DNA from: Branchiostoma floridae
Taxonomy: Eukaryota; Chordata; Leptocardii; Amphioxiformes; Branchiostomatidae
Reading direction: 5' to 3'
Length of the DNA: 64,000 nucleotides
Assembly (NCBI RefSeq): GCF_000003815.2
Contig: NC_049986.1
Span: forward strand, 2,569,685 to 2,633,684
Shown here: one piece after another, positions 60,818 through 64,000 of the stretch
Numbering within the stretch: position 1 is the first letter of the stretch
Layout: the number at the start of each line of letters is the position of its first letter
The notes under the pieces: model-generated
Database searches by the model: none
What the model saw: only the letters and a program-made list of their open reading frames with translations
What the model was told of the DNA's origin: nothing
Position numbers and translations under genes: made by a program

Positions 60818-61558
60818 TAACTTACTGTATTGTGCTCATGACATGGCCTACTTGTTCACAAGATGGAAGAGGGAGTTTATAAAACATGGTGATAAAAACT
60901 TTATTGGTAATGTTATCTAATAGTATGTACATAGATAACTATTTTACGTGGCATGTGCGATACGCATTTCAGTAGCATTTACCTATTTTCAACAACTTCC
61001 TAAAGCAAAGGAAGGGATATGGTCTTTAAGTAAACAGCTAAGAATTGCCTTGGTGTAGTGTTGCCTTTTACTGGTCATAAGTAGTGCTATTAATGTTTTA
61101 CTGGTGTCGAGCCACTGGTCCCAAAGCATTCTCTTAAAACTTTATGGTTATCTTCCCCACTTGCAGGGCTAGTTTTTATCACGTTTCCTGTCTGTGATCA
61201 CTTGACCCAGTGTAGGCCAACTGGCAGGAGGTTACGTGGGGTTTTCTTCTTGCCTCCTAGGGGTTTGGTCATCGCCGTGAGAAGGGTCGAGGCCGTGTCA
61301 TGGCCAGACAACTTGTGTGTGTCAAGGACGCAAGTCTTTTTCCTAATCACGCTCTTTGTACAACTCTTAAAAAGACATGTCAGACAGTGTCGCTGGGATC
61401 CCACAAGTGTTTAATATGCGCATTCATATTCTGACCTTGGTAGAACATGGATGTCAGAATGTTGGCTCTGTTTTGAGGTCAATGTTATGTAAGTAGGCCA
61501 ACGTTAGGGGAGAACCATTGCCGGGGAGTAGGGTGTTAGAGGCAGTTGTTATTTGGGA

Positions 61559-61586
61559 ATGGCTGCCTCACCAGTGCTGGTGCAGG
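61559..61586 (+). CDS. Candidate short alternative first coding exon
   Basis: ATG 61559 follows an in-frame TAG at 61529 and opens nine codons (MAASPVLVQ) plus one base before GCAGG|GTAAGG (phase 1). The start context (GGGAATGG) and donor are both acceptable, and the local DNA (61490-61700) is richer in GC than the flanks. The exon is too short to judge by codon use. It is the last candidate before the right edge. Confidence 0.35.
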
Positions 61587-61589
61587 GTA

Positions 61590-64000
61590 AGGGTACAGGG
61601 GAACAGTTCAGTTTTCCTCCTCCCATGGAACACTGTCACACTACCTCAGACAAGACTCAGGTGCACAGGATTCACAGCTGGGGTAAGAAAGGGTGGAGTA
61701 TGGAGGAAAATGAAGCAGGTAAGTACACGGCTCAACATCAATATATCCCAGGAAAGCAGAAGGCTGTGCAGAGAAATACACTGGGAATATTTTCAGAGTG
61801 TATCAGTGACTAGCTATGCTTGTGGTGCCTGGAGAATGGATATTTTTGACAGCGTGAAAACTGTGTGATAATTTTACGTGTAGCCAGACTCCAATTGAAT
61901 GATGTTATTTATCAAACTTACTGCAAAATGCGCTAAAAATGCACATTGAAAAGGCTAGATAAATGTGTTTTGTTTGCTTGTCAGTTATAGAGACAGCATT
62001 TGAACAGAAAAATGTTAAGGTTGTTTATCTAAAGCATGTACTGGACTTGTGTTCCGCTGAAACATTGGTGCACAATTTATTTCTAACTTCAAGGAGAAAT
62101 AATTGAACACCAGATCTGTGTCGGTGGTCTCTGCCTGTCGCCAGGGGCCTGACATAACAATCCGGTAGGATATCATCTCAGTTGATCCTTCCGAAATTCA
62201 GGCTAATTCTGGAGGATATCACTCTATCTTCCTGACCCCATTTCTGCTGGATTGTTTGGAATAATTGATTTGATTACCATGTAGATCGACTAGCAGTTGA
62301 TTACTCCTGGTCAAGGAGGTGAACTTCCCTAGGTGCCGTAGTTGTAAATTTGACCAACCCTTTTCTATTGAATGTCAGATTCAAATTGTATCATACCTCA
62401 AGTTAGACAGTAAAATGAGCAGCCGGAAAACGTTGCCGTCACTGTTTTACTTATCTAGCAATTCGATAACATGCAAAAGAATACCTGGGCTTTTCACAAG
62501 AAAATGTGCGATTATGTTAACAGCTGTGTTTGGCAGCAACCTTTAAAAGGGTGTTGTGAAGTGGTAATTGAATATGATATATGCCATGATGTTGTGGCAT
62601 TAAGCCATGTGCGTCAGTAATGGTGCCACTGATTCTCACCAAACTGGGTCAATGACGTGTTCCCATCGATTGACCCGCTTGAACCTGATATGTATTGATC
62701 CGAGTTACCATGGTGAGACCAGGGGCTCAGTAGGGACAAATGGGAATGTTTGGAGAATTAAGTCCGGCTTTCATTTCCAAGGACTTACCAGTCAATGGTT
62801 CTGCAACTGCATGTGTTTCCCCTTCAACTTAAAGCTATACTATGTAATATTTGGACAATACAAAAAGTAGATTTTCCTGCCATTTCTTTACATAGTAAGC
62901 TAAACCTACCATTGAATACATTGAATACCAAGGCTCAGTGAGAGAAGTTACAACATCAGTGCATCATACAAACATGTCTACAAACTGTGATCTTCCTACA
63001 TGGACCTCCAATTCCAGAGGTTACGATCCAATGAAAACAGCTTTTCCTAACTGTATATAACGGGCACACAATTGCTGGTGTCATGTTTCCCATAACAATT
63101 GAAATATTGATGTTTCACGATACAGTTCAGGTTATTGGAATTACATGTATGACTTGTAAAGACACAGTGGAACTGTAAATCACAAGGAGTTTGGGAAAGC
63201 CAGAGTTATGTGTTGCAAACGTGAAGCAAAAATCTTTGACCTAACTAAGGACAGATGATCTTTGTATCATGTGGATGGCATTGGTTGTGTTAAACATTAT
63301 TTCTACATACTAAAAGAGCATTAACTATCACCAGAAGTAACAATTGAAAGTCTACATTTTTGTGAAATGCACTTTGTTATGAATAGGCTACAATGTGCTG
63401 TTGGGTTGTCATAAAAACAAGATATTTGACGGCAAGTCCAAAATCTATGTTGGCTGTTACATTTAAAAGGTTTATGTGAAAAGTATGGATGATATAAAAG
63501 GATGTTAAAATTACTTGAAATAAATGAAAGATAAATCAACATTACAGCAAAACTGAATGTTATTATTTTCAAGTTTTTTTTATTCATTATGACAATACAA
63601 AATGTAGGCACACTGTCCAGATTCAACAGCAGTGACTGTTTAACATAACTCCCTCCATTTCATTGTTATCAAATTGCAAAGGAAAGAGTACAAAAACCCA
63701 CACATAGCACTTCAAAGCTGGGTATCACTTCCAAAATCCTTGCAAGCTTGGGTATAGTCATTATCTGCATTCTTTCCCTCAGGCAATATACAACTTGTTC
63801 AGTACAAATTGATAAAAAACTCAAGATGAAAGACTAAAAGTTACAACCCAGCAGTAGGTGTCGTTAGTAGAGTTAGAGAGTTGTAAACTTTATTTGGGTG
63901 ACTTTTCCTTGATTCACATCTGAATTTGGCATTTGATGAGTAACTCTTATAGGAAGACAAAAGAAGGGTGAGGTATGAAATGCCTCGGATGTTGATGGTA
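61590..64000. other. Gene-free stretch to the window edge
   Basis: AT-rich presumed intron following the last candidate first exon. No phase-1 acceptor exon with coding composition is evident, so the shared downstream exon, if real, lies beyond the edge. Confidence 0.5.

Noticed and set aside
1-64000. CRISPR array, bacterial operon, phage or viral genes
   Set aside because: No regularly spaced short repeats, no dense long frames and no ribosome binding sites; the composition is that of animal nuclear DNA.

Overview
The window looks like animal nuclear DNA, most likely from a cephalochordate (amphioxus, Branchiostoma). The evidence is moderate AT content, almost no long open frames, isolated GC3-rich exons with GT/AG splice signals, and a dense mix of short terminal-inverted-repeat elements (MITEs) and SINEs, including a 5S rRNA-derived one. 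The species call is inference: no gene here has been matched by search. Nothing suggests bacterial, phage or viral coding.

Coding content is sparse. The one internal coding exon I trust is 30044-30280 (+): 79 codons, Ser-rich, phase 1 at both ends. To its right are several candidate alternative first coding exons on the same strand (47667, 48813, 50749, 56630, 56910, 61559). All would end in phase 1 at a GT donor, so all could splice to one shared downstream exon, which must lie right of the window. My working model is one large + strand regulatory or cytoskeletal gene with several promoters. The parent protein is not identified.

The rest is intron or intergenic DNA. 0-10 kb: dispersed repeats, a 5-bp-TSD MITE (7.0 kb) and a GC-rich block with a repeated TATGCGAGA core (9.2-9.6 kb). 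10-25 kb: a Penelope-like or inverted-repeat remnant (11.5 kb), a 5S-derived SINE (13.0 kb), a 166-bp tandem duplication (14.7 kb), a second 5-bp-TSD MITE (15.9 kb), a Harbinger-type MITE (16.9 kb), a TA-flanked palindromic MITE (20.7 kb) and a 1.2 kb TA-flanked element with subterminal repeats (24.4 kb). 25-45 kb: a foldback (25.6 kb), tandem duplications (27.0, 30.4, 38.4 kb), a 76+76 bp near-perfect hairpin (33.5 kb), a tRNA SINE nested inside a hAT-like element (34.2-35.0 kb), a palindromic complex repeat (39.5 kb), a degraded tRNA-Leu (40.4 kb) and the second palindromic MITE (43.9 kb). 45-64 kb: the candidate promoters and first exons, an array of TATGCGAGA/CACGTG motifs all in one orientation (53.2-58.7 kb), and a Harbinger-type element with a 112-codon frame (60.1 kb).

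The most unusual signal is the TATGCGAGA family: seven exact 9-mers, all on the + strand, where about 0.2 per strand would be expected by chance. They sit in degenerate units spaced about 143 or 2x143 bp apart in places and cluster around the candidate promoters.
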